Assembly: GCF_030268885.1 (NCBI RefSeq)
Contig: NZ_BSSA01000039.1
Coordinates: forward strand, 1-64,000
Reading direction: 5' to 3'
DNA length: 64,000 nt
Source: Kitasatospora phosalacinea
Lineage (GTDB): Bacteria > Actinomycetota > Actinomycetes > Streptomycetales > Streptomycetaceae
The position numbers and the translations under genes are program-made. The notes under the pieces are model-generated. The model was not told the DNA's origin, searched no databases, and saw nothing but the letters and a program-made list of their open reading frames with translations. Positions 45,123 through 53,503 of the stretch are shown piece by piece (position 1 is the first letter of the stretch; the number at the start of each line of letters is the position of its first letter).

Positions 45123-47702
45123 ATGTTCCGTGACCTCACCCCCGGCACCACCACGCGCCGTGGGCAGTTGAGGGTGTACCTCGGTTCGGCCCCAGGCATC
45201 GGAAAGACCTACCGGATGCTCGACGAGGCGCACAGACGGCTCGACCGGGGCGCGGACGTGGTCGTCGGATACATCGAGTGCCACAGCCGACGGCACACCG
45301 AGAACATGCTGCAGGGCCTGGAGACGGTACCGCGCCTGACCCGGACCTACCGGAACAGCGACTTCCAGGAGATGGACCTCGACGCGGTCCTCGCCCGCCG
45401 CCCGCAGGTCGTCCTGGTGGACGAGCTCGCGCACACCAACATCCCGGGCGGACGCAACGCCAAGCGCTGGCAGGATGTCGAGGAACTGCTCGCCGCCGGG
45501 ATCGACGTCATCACCACCGTCAACGTCCAGCACCTCGAGTCGCTGAACGACGTCGTCCAGAAGATCACCGGAATCCCGCAGCGCGAGACCGTCCCCGACG
45601 AGGTCGTCCGGCGCGCCGACCAGATCGAACTCGTCGACATGGCCCCGCAGGCCCTGCGCCGCCGGATGGCGCACGGCAACGTCTACAAGGCGGAGAAGGT
45701 GGACGCCGCGCTCTCCAACTACTTCCGCGTCGGCAACCTGACGGCCCTTCGGGAGCTCGCCCTGCTGTGGGTGGCCGGACGGGTCGACGAGGGCCTGCGC
45801 GACTACCGCGCCAGCCACAACATCGACCGCGTCTGGGAGACCCGGGAACGCGTCGTCGTCGCCCTCACCGGCGGTCCCGAAGGCGAGACGCTGATCCGCC
45901 GCGCCGCCCGGATCGCCGACCGCACCGCCGGCGGCGAACTGCTCGCCGTGCACATCAGCCGCAGCGACGGCCTCGCGGGCGCCTCCCCGGGCACCCTCGC
46001 CGAACAGCGGCAACTGGTCGAGAACCTCGGCGGCAGCTACCACGTGGTGGTCGGCGACGACGTCCCGACCGCGCTGCTGGCCTTCGCCCGGGCGCACCAC
46101 GCCACCCAGCTGGTCCTGGGCACGAGCCGCCGCGGGCGGCTGAACCGCTTCCTGACCGGCCCCGGCACCGGCCAGACCACCGTGGACGGCTCCGAGGACA
46201 TCGACGTCCACATGGTCACCCACGAGTTCACCGGCCGCGGCCGGCTCCCCTCCCTCGGCCGCCGCCACTCCCGGCGGCGCACCGTCGTGGGAATCCTCGC
46301 CGGCCTCGCGGTGCCCGTGATCCTGACGGCGGTGCTCTCGCAGTTCCACAGTCAGGTGAACCTGACCACGGACGCGCTGATCTTCCAGCTCGGCGTCGTG
46401 GGTGTGGCGCTGCTCGGGGGCGCGACCTCCGCCCTGCTGGCCTCGCTGATCGCCTCGCTGCTGCTCAACTACTACTTCATCCCCCCGGTCCACACCTTCA
46501 CCATCGGTGAACCCAACAACGTCATCGCGCTGATGGTGTTCGCGGTGGTCGCGCTGACGGTCTCCACGGTGGTCGACCACGCCGCCCGGCTCACCCAACG
46601 GGCCGCCCGCGCCACCGCCGAGGCCGAGACGCTGTCCACGCTGGCCGGAAGCGTCCTGCGAGGCGCGGGCGCGCTGCCCGAACTGCTGGACAAGACCCGC
46701 ACCGCCTTCGCACTGGACTCGGTCGCCCTGCTCGATCGCGTGAGTGGTGAGGCCCTGGGCCGCAGCGACGCGGAGGGTGACCCGGCTTCGGACCGCACGG
46801 TCACCGAACTACCGGTCGGATCAGGTGCGTTGCTGGTCCTGGCCGGGCGCCGCCTGCCCGCCGCCGACCAGCGCGTGCTCACCGCCTTCGCCGCCCACAT
46901 CGCCGCAGCCCTCGAACGCGATCGGCTCGCCACTGTCGCCGCCGAGGTCGAGCCGATCAAGGCCGCGGACCGGATGCGCACCGCGCTCCTCGCCGCGGTC
47001 AGCCACGACCTGCGCACCCCGCTCGCCGTCGCCCTCGCCTCCGTCGGCTCGCTGCGCAGCCCCGACGTCGAGTTCTCGCCCGAGGACCGGGCCGAACTCC
47101 TCGCCACCGCCGACGAATCCCTCGTCAAGCTCACCCGCCTGGTCGACAACCTGCTCGACATGAGCCGCCTGCAGGCCGGTGCCCTCACCCTGCACCTCGA
47201 ACCCACCCACCTGGACGAGGTGCTGCCCCGCGCCCTCGACTCCCTGCCCGACGCCTACGCGCCGGTCCAGCCGCTCGACCTCGACACCGCGCCACCCGTG
47301 CTCGCCGACCCGCCACTGCTGGAACGGGTGCTGGCCAACGTCATCACCAACGCACTGCGGTACAACGCGCCCGGCGCACCCGTCCTGGTCGCCGCCAGCC
47401 ACCACCTCGACCGGGTCGAGATCCGGGTGATCGACCGCGGCCCCGGCATCCCGCCGGGCGACCGCGACCGGGTCTTCCTGCCGTTCCAGCGTCTCGGCGA
47501 CACCGACAACACCACCGGCGTCGGTCTCGGCCTCGCCCTCTCCCGCGGCCTCGCCGAGGCGATGGGCGGCTCCCTGGAGGTCGAGGACACCCCGGGCGGC
47601 GGAACCACCATGCTGCTCACCCTGCCCGCGGCCGAGCAGGCCGACGCCGACCTGAGCGTGGACGTCCCGACCACGGACGAGAACGGAGGGCCGGGACAGT
47701 GA
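45123..47702 (+). CDS. kdpD: KdpD, sensor histidine kinase for K+ limitation
   Basis: This 859-aa kinase has all expected parts: KdpD domain (GSAPGIGKTYRML, LVDELAHTN), USP domain (about 240-365), DUF4118 membrane block with four TM segments (about 380-480), a GAF-like region, HisKA with AAVSHDLRTPL (phospho-acceptor His628), and HATPase (NVITNALRYNAPG, DRGPGIP, GVGLGLALSRGLAEAMGG). It phosphorylates KdpE under K+ limitation. It overlaps kdpE by four bases (GTGA). The first 230 residues closely parallel the stand-alone protein at 34664. Confidence 0.97.
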   Translation: MFRDLTPGTTTRRGQLRVYLGSAPGIGKTYRMLDEAHRRLDRGADVVVGYIECHSRRHTENMLQGLETVPRLTRTYRNSDFQEMDLDAVLARRPQVVLVDELAHTNIPGGRNAKRWQDVEELLAAGIDVITTVNVQHLESLNDVVQKITGIPQRETVPDEVVRRADQIELVDMAPQALRRRMAHGNVYKAEKVDAALSNYFRVGNLTALRELALLWVAGRVDEGLRDYRASHNIDRVWETRERVVVALTGGPEGETLIRRAARIADRTAGGELLAVHISRSDGLAGASPGTLAEQRQLVENLGGSYHVVVGDDVPTALLAFARAHHATQLVLGTSRRGRLNRFLTGPGTGQTTVDGSEDIDVHMVTHEFTGRGRLPSLGRRHSRRRTVVGILAGLAVPVILTAVLSQFHSQVNLTTDALIFQLGVVGVALLGGATSALLASLIASLLLNYYFIPPVHTFTIGEPNNVIALMVFAVVALTVSTVVDHAARLTQRAARATAEAETLSTLAGSVLRGAGALPELLDKTRTAFALDSVALLDRVSGEALGRSDAEGDPASDRTVTELPVGSGALLVLAGRRLPAADQRVLTAFAAHIAAALERDRLATVAAEVEPIKAADRMRTALLAAVSHDLRTPLAVALASVGSLRSPDVEFSPEDRAELLATADESLVKLTRLVDNLLDMSRLQAGALTLHLEPTHLDEVLPRALDSLPDAYAPVQPLDLDTAPPVLADPPLLERVLANVITNALRYNAPGAPVLVAASHHLDRVEIRVIDRGPGIPPGDRDRVFLPFQRLGDTDNTTGVGLGLALSRGLAEAMGGSLEVEDTPGGGTTMLLTLPAAEQADADLSVDVPTTDENGGPGQ

Positions 47703-48376
47703 CGCGGATCCTGGTCGTGGACGACGAACCGCAGATGCTGCGCACGCTGAAGACCAACCTGCACGCCCGTCGCTACGCGGTGCTCACCGCGGCGACCGGG
47801 GCCGAGGCCCTGGACGCGGCCGGCCGCACGCCGCCGGACGCGGTGCTGCTCGACCTCGGCCTACCCGACCTCGACGGCATGGACATCATCCGCGGGCTGC
47901 GCGCCTGGAGCGCCGTGCCCATCATCGTCCTCTCCGGCCGCACCGACGCCCACGAAAAGGTGGAGGCTCTGGACGCGGGCGCGGACGACTACCTCACCAA
48001 GCCGTTCGTCATGGACGAGCTGCTCGCCCGCCTGCGGGCCGTCATGCGCCGGCCCACGAGCGAGCCCGCCGCCGTGCCGCGGTTCACGGTCGGCGCCCAC
48101 ACCGTCGACCTCGCCGCCGCCGTCGTCACCGGCCCGGGCGGACCGGTGCGACTCACCCCCACCGAGTGGAAGATCATGCGGCTGCTGCTGGCCAGCCCGG
48201 GCCGCCTGGTGTCCGGCAAGCAGCTGCTGCGCGAGGTCTGGGGCCCGGACGCGGAGGGCCACGGCAACTACCTGCGGGTCTACCTCGCCGGCCTGCGGCG
48301 CAAGCTCGAACCCGACCCCGCCCGACCCCGTCACCTGATCACCGAACCCGGCATCGGCTACCGCTTCGAACCGTGA
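47699..48376 (+). CDS. kdpE: KdpE, OmpR-type response regulator
   Basis: This 225-aa protein has a receiver domain (acidic pair in VVDDEP, phospho-acceptor Asp52 in LLDLGLPDLDG, Lys in YLTKPF) and a winged-helix DNA-binding domain (LTPTEWKIMRLLL, GHGNYLRVYLAGLRRKLE). It should activate kdpFABC. The GCGTCAA repeats before the operon are candidate targets. Confidence 0.96.
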   Translation: MTRILVVDDEPQMLRTLKTNLHARRYAVLTAATGAEALDAAGRTPPDAVLLDLGLPDLDGMDIIRGLRAWSAVPIIVLSGRTDAHEKVEALDAGADDYLTKPFVMDELLARLRAVMRRPTSEPAAVPRFTVGAHTVDLAAAVVTGPGGPVRLTPTEWKIMRLLLASPGRLVSGKQLLREVWGPDAEGHGNYLRVYLAGLRRKLEPDPARPRHLITEPGIGYRFEP

Positions 48377-48472
48377 CGGGCCGGAGGGGGTGCCGTGGAC
48401 CCCGGACCGTCCGGTGCCTGCGGTCGCCATGAGGTTCCGTGCAGCCGTGGCACGGGCGTGCTCCGGTCGGAT

Positions 48473-49261
48473 TCAGGTGTGCGTGCCGGCCACGTCGCGC
48501 ACGGCCCCGGCGACCGCCGCGAAGTCCTTCTTGAGGATCTTGTCGTGGTTGCTGGCGACCTTCGCGCTGATCCTGATGTGCGGGTTCCGTTCGGTCACGG
48601 CCCGGAGGCTCGCGCGGATCCGCTCCTGCTCGTCGCCCTTGCTGCCGAGGGACGTCCCGGACGCGACCACGTACCGTGCCGGGACCGTGATGGCGTCGAG
48701 GACCGGACCCAGCGCGCTCGCGCGGGCGACCTTGCCGAGTTCGATGTTGCACTCGGCCATCTGGGCGGCGGTCATCCGGGGCGTCAGGCCGGTCGGGCGG
48801 GCCAGCGCGACCAAGGGGGAGAGCCGCCGGAACAGCTTGCGGATCCGCTGCTCCATCGCGTCGTCCAGCCAGTCGTGGGGCTGCGCGCCGTCGACCATGA
48901 CCGCGCCCAGGGCCCGGTCGGGGTTGCGGCTGGCCCAGTGCGCCGCGACGAACGCCCCGTAGGACCAGCCCACCACCACCGCGCGCTCGACACCGCGGGC
49001 GGCGAGCACCGCGTCGACGTCCGCGACCATGGTCTCGAAGGAGTAGTCCGCCGAGCGTCCCGACTTCTTGCCGCGGGCCCGCATGTCGTAGGTGACGTGT
49101 CGCCAGTCCGGGCCCAGTTCGGCGATGGTGTGCCGCCAGTAGCCCTGGGTGGCGAACTGGCCGTTGAGGTAGATCACGGGGGTTCCGGTGCCGCCGGTGT
49201 CGGTGACGGCCAGGGTCGTGTCGTCCACCGGCACCGTGCCGGTCCACTGCGCGCTTGTCAT
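48473..49261 (-). CDS. Alpha/beta-fold hydrolase
   Basis: This 262-aa hydrolase has the oxyanion region VIYLNGQF, the nucleophile elbow GWSYG (Ser), and a late His in ASNHDKIL. The acid is probably the Asp near GAVMVDG or one before the final His. AGGAG lies seven bases before the ATG. It is convergent with kdpE. A protein of unknown family lies 33 bases upstream on the same strand, so the two probably form an operon controlled by the divergent regulator at 49960. The substrate is unknown. Confidence 0.85.
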   Translation of the reverse strand: MTSAQWTGTVPVDDTTLAVTDTGGTGTPVIYLNGQFATQGYWRHTIAELGPDWRHVTYDMRARGKKSGRSADYSFETMVADVDAVLAARGVERAVVVGWSYGAFVAAHWASRNPDRALGAVMVDGAQPHDWLDDAMEQRIRKLFRRLSPLVALARPTGLTPRMTAAQMAECNIELGKVARASALGPVLDAITVPARYVVASGTSLGSKGDEQERIRASLRAVTERNPHIRISAKVASNHDKILKKDFAAVAGAVRDVAGTHT

Positions 49262-49294
49262 GACGGTCTCCTGCTCGTGGGGGCTGGCGTGTCG

Positions 49295-49702
49295 TCAGGC
49301 TGCGTCGAGGGCAGCGGTGATCTTGCGGATGATGTCGGCGAGGACCGGGCCGGGCCCGCCCTTGAGACCCCGGGTGGCCGCGTCGACGGCGACCAGGACG
49401 GTGCTGCGGAAGTTCTCGGCCTCGGCCTGGTCCAGCCGCTTGAGCAGGGCCATCGCTGCGGTCAGGGCCGGCAGTACCTGGTCCGCGACCGCGGCCACGG
49501 ACTTTCCGTCCACCTTCGCGCCCTCGGACTTCTCGGCGAGCACGTACCCGACCAGGCCGGTCGCGGCCGACAGGGCGATGGAGCCCTCGGTGGCGATCTT
49601 GTGCGGCTTGTCGGTGGCGCCGGCCGCGGTCAGCAGCGAGATGGCGCCGTAGGCGGCAGTGCGGAGGGTCAGCTTGTCCTGCTCGGAGAGGGTGATTGAC
49701 AC
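49295..49702 (-). CDS. Uncharacterised 135-aa protein
   Basis: I do not recognise a family. The sequence is Ala-rich and mostly helical (LTLRTAAYGAISLLTAAGATDKP, ALSAATGLVGYVLAEKSEG), without clear TM segments or catalytic motifs. The GTG start at 49702 has AAGGAG six bases upstream. It is the first gene of a probable two-gene unit with the alpha/beta hydrolase, divergent from the regulator at 49960. Confidence 0.7.
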   Translation of the reverse strand: MSITLSEQDKLTLRTAAYGAISLLTAAGATDKPHKIATEGSIALSAATGLVGYVLAEKSEGAKVDGKSVAAVADQVLPALTAAMALLKRLDQAEAENFRSTVLVAVDAATRGLKGGPGPVLADIIRKITAALDAA

Positions 49703-49833
49703 GAGGTGCTCCTTCTGCCTGGCCGGTGACTGTTCGGAAATCCCTGAACTCGCATGACCGTACATTGCGTTTACTTATCCTGCAACAACTCTGGGTGATG
49801 AAAAGCCCTGTGGTAGAGGAGGTTTGGCCTCAC

Positions 49834-49889
49834 CATTGCAATGACTGTGGTGCTAAATGCAAGTGGCGCAGGGGCATCGCATTGCAATG
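49834..49889. promoter_or_regulatory. Twin CATTGCAATG palindromes, candidate operators
   Basis: The perfect 10-bp palindrome CATTGCAATG occurs at 49834-49843 and 49880-49889, 46 bp apart, in the divergent region. The second overlaps the probable -35 (TTGCAA 49882-49887) of the regulator gene, whose -10 is TACTCT (49907-49912). Binding there would allow autoregulation. The region is distinctly AT-richer than its surroundings. Confidence 0.7.
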
Positions 49890-49959
49890 ACCCTCGTGCG
49901 CTCGGCTACTCTGCATCTGGAAGCGGGGCACCGCGCAGACCCTGAGGAGACGAACACCG

Positions 49960-50679
49960 ATGCCCGGAGGAAGGCTCACCGACGAGGACCGTCAGCAGAT
50001 CGCGGCCGGGCTGGCCGAAAAGCTCGGATACACGGAGATCGGCCGACGCCTGGATCGGCCGGCCTCCACGATCATGCGCGAGGTGACCCGGAACGGCGGA
50101 CCTGACGGCTACCGGGCGGCCCGGGCCCGGGAAGCCACCCGACACCGAGCGCGCCGCCCCAAGCAGGCCCCGCCCAGTGAACCGCTGCTGCTCCCCGACG
50201 CGCAGGGACGCGATCCACACGTGGTCCGGAAGGTCGCGGAGTCCGTCACCGCGTTCATCGAGCAGCAGGGCATGCCGTCAATGGCGTCCAAGGTGCTGGT
50301 CTGCCTGCTCGTCACCGACGCGGGCAGCCTCACCGCCGCCGACCTGGTCCAGCAACTGCGGGTCAGCCCGGCGTCCGTGTCGCACGCCGTCGCCTTCCTC
50401 GAGCAACAGGGCCTGCTCCGCCGGGAACGACTTCCCGGCGAGCGCCGCGAGCGCTACGTCATCGACGGCGAGATCTGGCTCCGCTCCACCCTGACGGCGG
50501 TCCAGCTGCACAGGAGCCTGGTGGCCGAACTCCGCAGCGCCGCCGAAGCCCTCGGACCCGCCACCCCGGCCGGCGCCCGCTTCAGTGACTCCGCCGAGTA
50601 CCTGGCCCTCATGAGCGAGACCCTCCAACAGGTCGTCGACCAGTGGCAGCGGAGCCGGACAGATGACGGCGTGGCCTGA
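49960..50679 (+). CDS. Hybrid HTH regulator: IS30-type HTH plus MarR/GbsR-like domain
   Basis: This 239-aa regulator has two DNA-binding parts. Residues 4-45 form an IS30-transposase-type helix-turn-helix (LTDEDRQQIAAGLAEKLGYTEIGRRLDRPASTIMREV). Residues 85-230 form a MarR/GbsR-like winged helix (VLVCLLVTDAGSLTAADLVQQL, VSPASVSHAVAFLEQQGLLRRE) with a helical dimerisation tail. Divergent transcription from the hydrolase unit and the palindromes in between suggest local control. The ATG at 49960 starts at MPGGRLT. The ligand is unknown. Confidence 0.82.
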   Translation: MPGGRLTDEDRQQIAAGLAEKLGYTEIGRRLDRPASTIMREVTRNGGPDGYRAARAREATRHRARRPKQAPPSEPLLLPDAQGRDPHVVRKVAESVTAFIEQQGMPSMASKVLVCLLVTDAGSLTAADLVQQLRVSPASVSHAVAFLEQQGLLRRERLPGERRERYVIDGEIWLRSTLTAVQLHRSLVAELRSAAEALGPATPAGARFSDSAEYLALMSETLQQVVDQWQRSRTDDGVA

Positions 50680-50752
50680 TGCGGGGGTTCCGCTGGTGAT
50701 GGACGCTTCCAGTTGCTGCATCGTCGTGGTGAGGACGGTGATGGAAGCAGTA

Positions 50753-51920
50753 CCGACTTCGGCACGTCGGGGTGAATCTGTGTGGAGTGCCTGATGAGCC
50801 TGCAGCGGTGGCCGTACCGATGATGTGTGAGATATGCGGATGGTGGCGGGCTGACCGCCGCGGGACGGCTGCGCCGGGAGTCGGTGCGGGTGCAGGCGGC
50901 CGCGTTGTTCGAGCAGGAGGTGAAGCCGGCGGAGGTGGCCAGGCGTCTGCGGGTGAGCTTGAAGTCGGCTCACCAGTGGCATCAGTTGTGGCGTGAGGGC
51001 GGGGTCGAGGCACTTGCGTCACGCGGCCCGGGCGGGTCCCGGTGCCGCCCGTCCCCGCGCTGCCTGGCCAAGCTCGCCGCGCATCTGGAGCAGGGGTCGA
51101 CCGCGCGCGGCTGGGTGGAGGACCGGGTGTGGACGGCGGCGAGGGTGGCGACGCTGATCGGGCGGAAGTTCCACGTCACGTACAGCGTCTCCGGGGCGAC
51201 GCGGCTGATGCACCGGCTCGGTTTCAGCCCGCAGGTCCCCGCGCGCCGGGTGGCCGAGCGCGACGAGCAGGCCGTCATCGCGTGGAAGGAGGTGACCTGG
51301 GAGGAGGTAGAAGGGCTCGGGCGGCCTGCGGGGCTACGTCTGCTTCGAGGACGAGGCAGGCTTCACCCGCCGGCCGCCCCGAGGACGCACCTGGGGCCGG
51401 CGCGGCCGCACGCCGGTCGTGACCGTCAGCGGCCGCCGCTCGGGACGCCTGTCAGTGGCCGGGCTGATCGCGATGCGGCCCGGCTCCCGCACCCGGCTGT
51501 GCCACCGCCTGCGTGCACCCACCCCGCGGCCAAGGGCGTGCGCCGCAGCATGGGCGAACGCGACTTCATCGCCCTGGTCGACGGCGCCCACCAACTCGTC
51601 AAGGCGTCGATCGTGCTGGTCCGGGACCGCCTGAACACCCACGTCTCCCACGCCATGCGCGAGTTGGTCGCCGAGCGCGCCTGGCTGACGGTGTTCCTGC
51701 TGCCCGCCCACTCACCCGACCTCAGCCCCGTCGAGTGGGTCCGGGCACACGTCAAGCACAGTCTCGCCAACCTCGCCGTCATGGCCCTCGACCGCCTCGA
51801 AGCCCTCGTCCGCCACCGGCTCAAACGCCTGCAGTACCGACCCGACACCCTCGACGGCTTCATAGCCGGTACCGGCCTGGCCCTCGACACCCCAACATCA
51901 CCTTGACAAGCCGAAGTCAG
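50753..51920 (+). mobile_element. IS630-family insertion sequence, intact ends
   Basis: The ends CCGACTTCGGC (left, from 50753) and GCCGAAGTCAG (right, to 51920) are inverted repeats with 10 of 11 matches. Each is flanked by TA (50751-50752 and 51921-51922), the expected target duplication. Flanking GCAG/CTGC extends the symmetry. The size, about 1.17 kb, is normal for IS630. The single transposase gene inside is frame-damaged. Confidence 0.8.
50827..51906 (+). pseudogene. IS630 transposase with two compensating frameshifts
   Basis: An N-terminal HTH (AALFEQEVKPAEVARRLRVSLKSAHQWHQLW) and Homeodomain-like region are in frame. Near 51325 the frame changes: the catalytic segment with YVCFEDEAGFTRRPPRG (first Asp) is readable only one frame over, up to about 51520. 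The frame then returns for MGERDFIALVDGAHQLV, VLVRDRLNTHVS (second Asp) and LSPVEWVRAHVK (Glu). A single continuous frame exists only because the two shifts cancel, with about 65 nonsense residues in the middle. It is probably inactive. Confidence 0.75.
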
Positions 51921-51971
51921 TACTGCCCCACCGCCCGGAGCGGCACCGAGGAGCCTGTTCCCGGTGCGCCG

Positions 51972-53105
51972 TCACCCTCCGGCGGTCAGTGCCGTCCGGG
52001 CTACTGCTGCGCCGTGGTGGTCCGGGCCGAAGTGCGTCTGCCAGTCGGCGAGGACGGCGGTGAGCGTGTCGCTGCCGCTGCCCCGGCGGAGTTCGGCGGT
52101 GCCGAGGAGGGTGCGCAGTTCGAGGGCCCGGTGGTGGGCGGGGGCGAGGTGGGGGAGGGCGGTACGGGCCCGCCGCTCCGCTCCGGCGAGTTCGTTGCGG
52201 GCCAGCAGGACGGCGGCCTCGGCGTGAGCGAGGGCGGTGCGGTCGTGCACGGGCAGCACCTGCACCCCGCCGGTGAGCGTCCTGGCCGCGGCCACCGCAT
52301 CGGCGGCCTCCGCGACCCGACCCCGTGCGAGCAGCGCGCGGGACAGGTTGACCTGCAGCACCACGGCGAACCGGCCCCGGCCGGCCACGGTGCGTAGGCC
52401 CTTCCGGAGCAGGGGCTCGGCCTCCTCGGGGCGCCCGCGCAGCACCAGGCCGAGGGCCCGGTTGTTGTCCACCGCGACCGGGACGAGGAGGCCCGCCGGG
52501 CCGGACAGCCGGGCGGCCCGGGCGCGGAGCTCCACCGCCTGCTCGTCCACCTCCGCGAAGCGGCCCAGGAACACCAACTGCGCGAGCCGGTCGCTGCGCA
52601 GCTTGCAGGAGTGCGTCCCACCGCCGGGCAGGTCGAGGGCGTGCCCGGCGGCCTCCGCGAACAGCTCGGCGGCCTCCCGGTGCCGCCCCGACGAGCCGAC
52701 CGCGATCGCCAGCCACTGGCGGGTCTCCCAGGTGCCGTGTCCCGCGGCGAGCACCCGCCGGGCCTCCTGCTCGGCCTCCGCCGCCCGTCCGCCGAGCTCC
52801 AGCACCACGGCGAGTTCGCCGCGCAGCGTGCCGTCCGACGCGCTGTCGGGTGCCACCACCGCGAGCGCGGACCGGAGTTCGGCCTCCGCACCGTCGAGCT
52901 TCCCCGCCGCGCGCAGTGCCCCGGCCACCAGTGTGCGGGCGCGGGCGGTCGCCTCCGCGCCCGGCCCGAACACCGCGGTGCAGTGCTCGACGGCCCTGCG
53001 GGCCTCCCGTCCGGCCCGCCAGGGCGCCGGGCCCGCGGCGACCAACTCGGCCTGCCGGAGGGCGTTCTCCGCCCGGGCCCGCCTGCGTCCGCTGAACAGG
53101 CCCAT
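51972..53105 (-). CDS. Tetratricopeptide-repeat protein
   Basis: This 377-aa soluble, Ala/Leu-rich protein is built of TPR-like helical pairs (GRAAEAEQEARRVLAAGHGTWE, GRHREAAELFAEAAGHAL, GRPEEAEPLLRKGLRTV, GRVAEAADAVAAARTL). It has a basic N-terminus (FSGRRRARAENALRQ). TPRs mediate protein-protein contacts. No enzyme domain is visible. The ATG at 53105 is preceded by AAGGAAGG. The partner is unknown; the divergent neighbour is a secreted glycosidase. Confidence 0.8.
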   Translation of the reverse strand: MGLFSGRRRARAENALRQAELVAAGPAPWRAGREARRAVEHCTAVFGPGAEATARARTLVAGALRAAGKLDGAEAELRSALAVVAPDSASDGTLRGELAVVLELGGRAAEAEQEARRVLAAGHGTWETRQWLAIAVGSSGRHREAAELFAEAAGHALDLPGGGTHSCKLRSDRLAQLVFLGRFAEVDEQAVELRARAARLSGPAGLLVPVAVDNNRALGLVLRGRPEEAEPLLRKGLRTVAGRGRFAVVLQVNLSRALLARGRVAEAADAVAAARTLTGGVQVLPVHDRTALAHAEAAVLLARNELAGAERRARTALPHLAPAHHRALELRTLLGTAELRRGSGSDTLTAVLADWQTHFGPDHHGAAVARTALTAGG

Positions 53106-53503
53106 GGGCGGCCTTCCTTCCGTTCGGGTGGCCGTGATCGTAGCGTCCACGGACGACGGACCGTCGGGCGGACGTCCCACGGGCGCAGGAACCGGGCCGG
53201 AACCTCCGGCGACCCGACGGGGACCGGCCCCGCAGCTCCGTGACGACGTGCGGCGGTCCGTCGACCGGGCGAGGCGCCGCGCCGCCGACCCGGATGCGGA
53301 GCGTCTGCCTCCCCTTCGGGCGGAACTCTGGCTGGTCCTGTACATGCTGAGGGAGACTCGGGTCAGGCGCGGCGCGTTCAACTGCACTGCGGGTCCACCC
53401 TTCCGCATGCCCGCAGCCAGGAATGTTAGCGCTAACAGCGCCTTCCGCTGGTTGCCGTCGCCGCCACCCGTTCATCCCCCCTATCCGACAAGGGACCCAC
53501 ACA
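53106..53503. other. Divergent intergenic region before GH43 gene
   Basis: This 398-bp stretch holds the upstream regions of the TPR gene and the glycosidase gene. The only clear element is the palindromic operator at 53424-53437. I see no gene in it. Confidence 0.65.
53424..53437. promoter_or_regulatory. LacI-family-type operator TGTTAGCGCTAACA
   Basis: TGTTAGCGCTAACA is a perfect 14-bp palindrome with the central CG typical of LacI/GalR-family sites, located 66 bp before the glycosidase start. Similar TTAGCGCTAA sites precede many secreted polysaccharide-degrading genes in streptomycetes (recalled, not searched). Sugar-induced derepression is likely. Confidence 0.75.

Noticed and set aside
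51325..51530. Programmed frameshifting to express the IS630 transposase
   Set aside because: Two opposite shifts would be needed, and no clear slippery site was seen at either point; decay is simpler.
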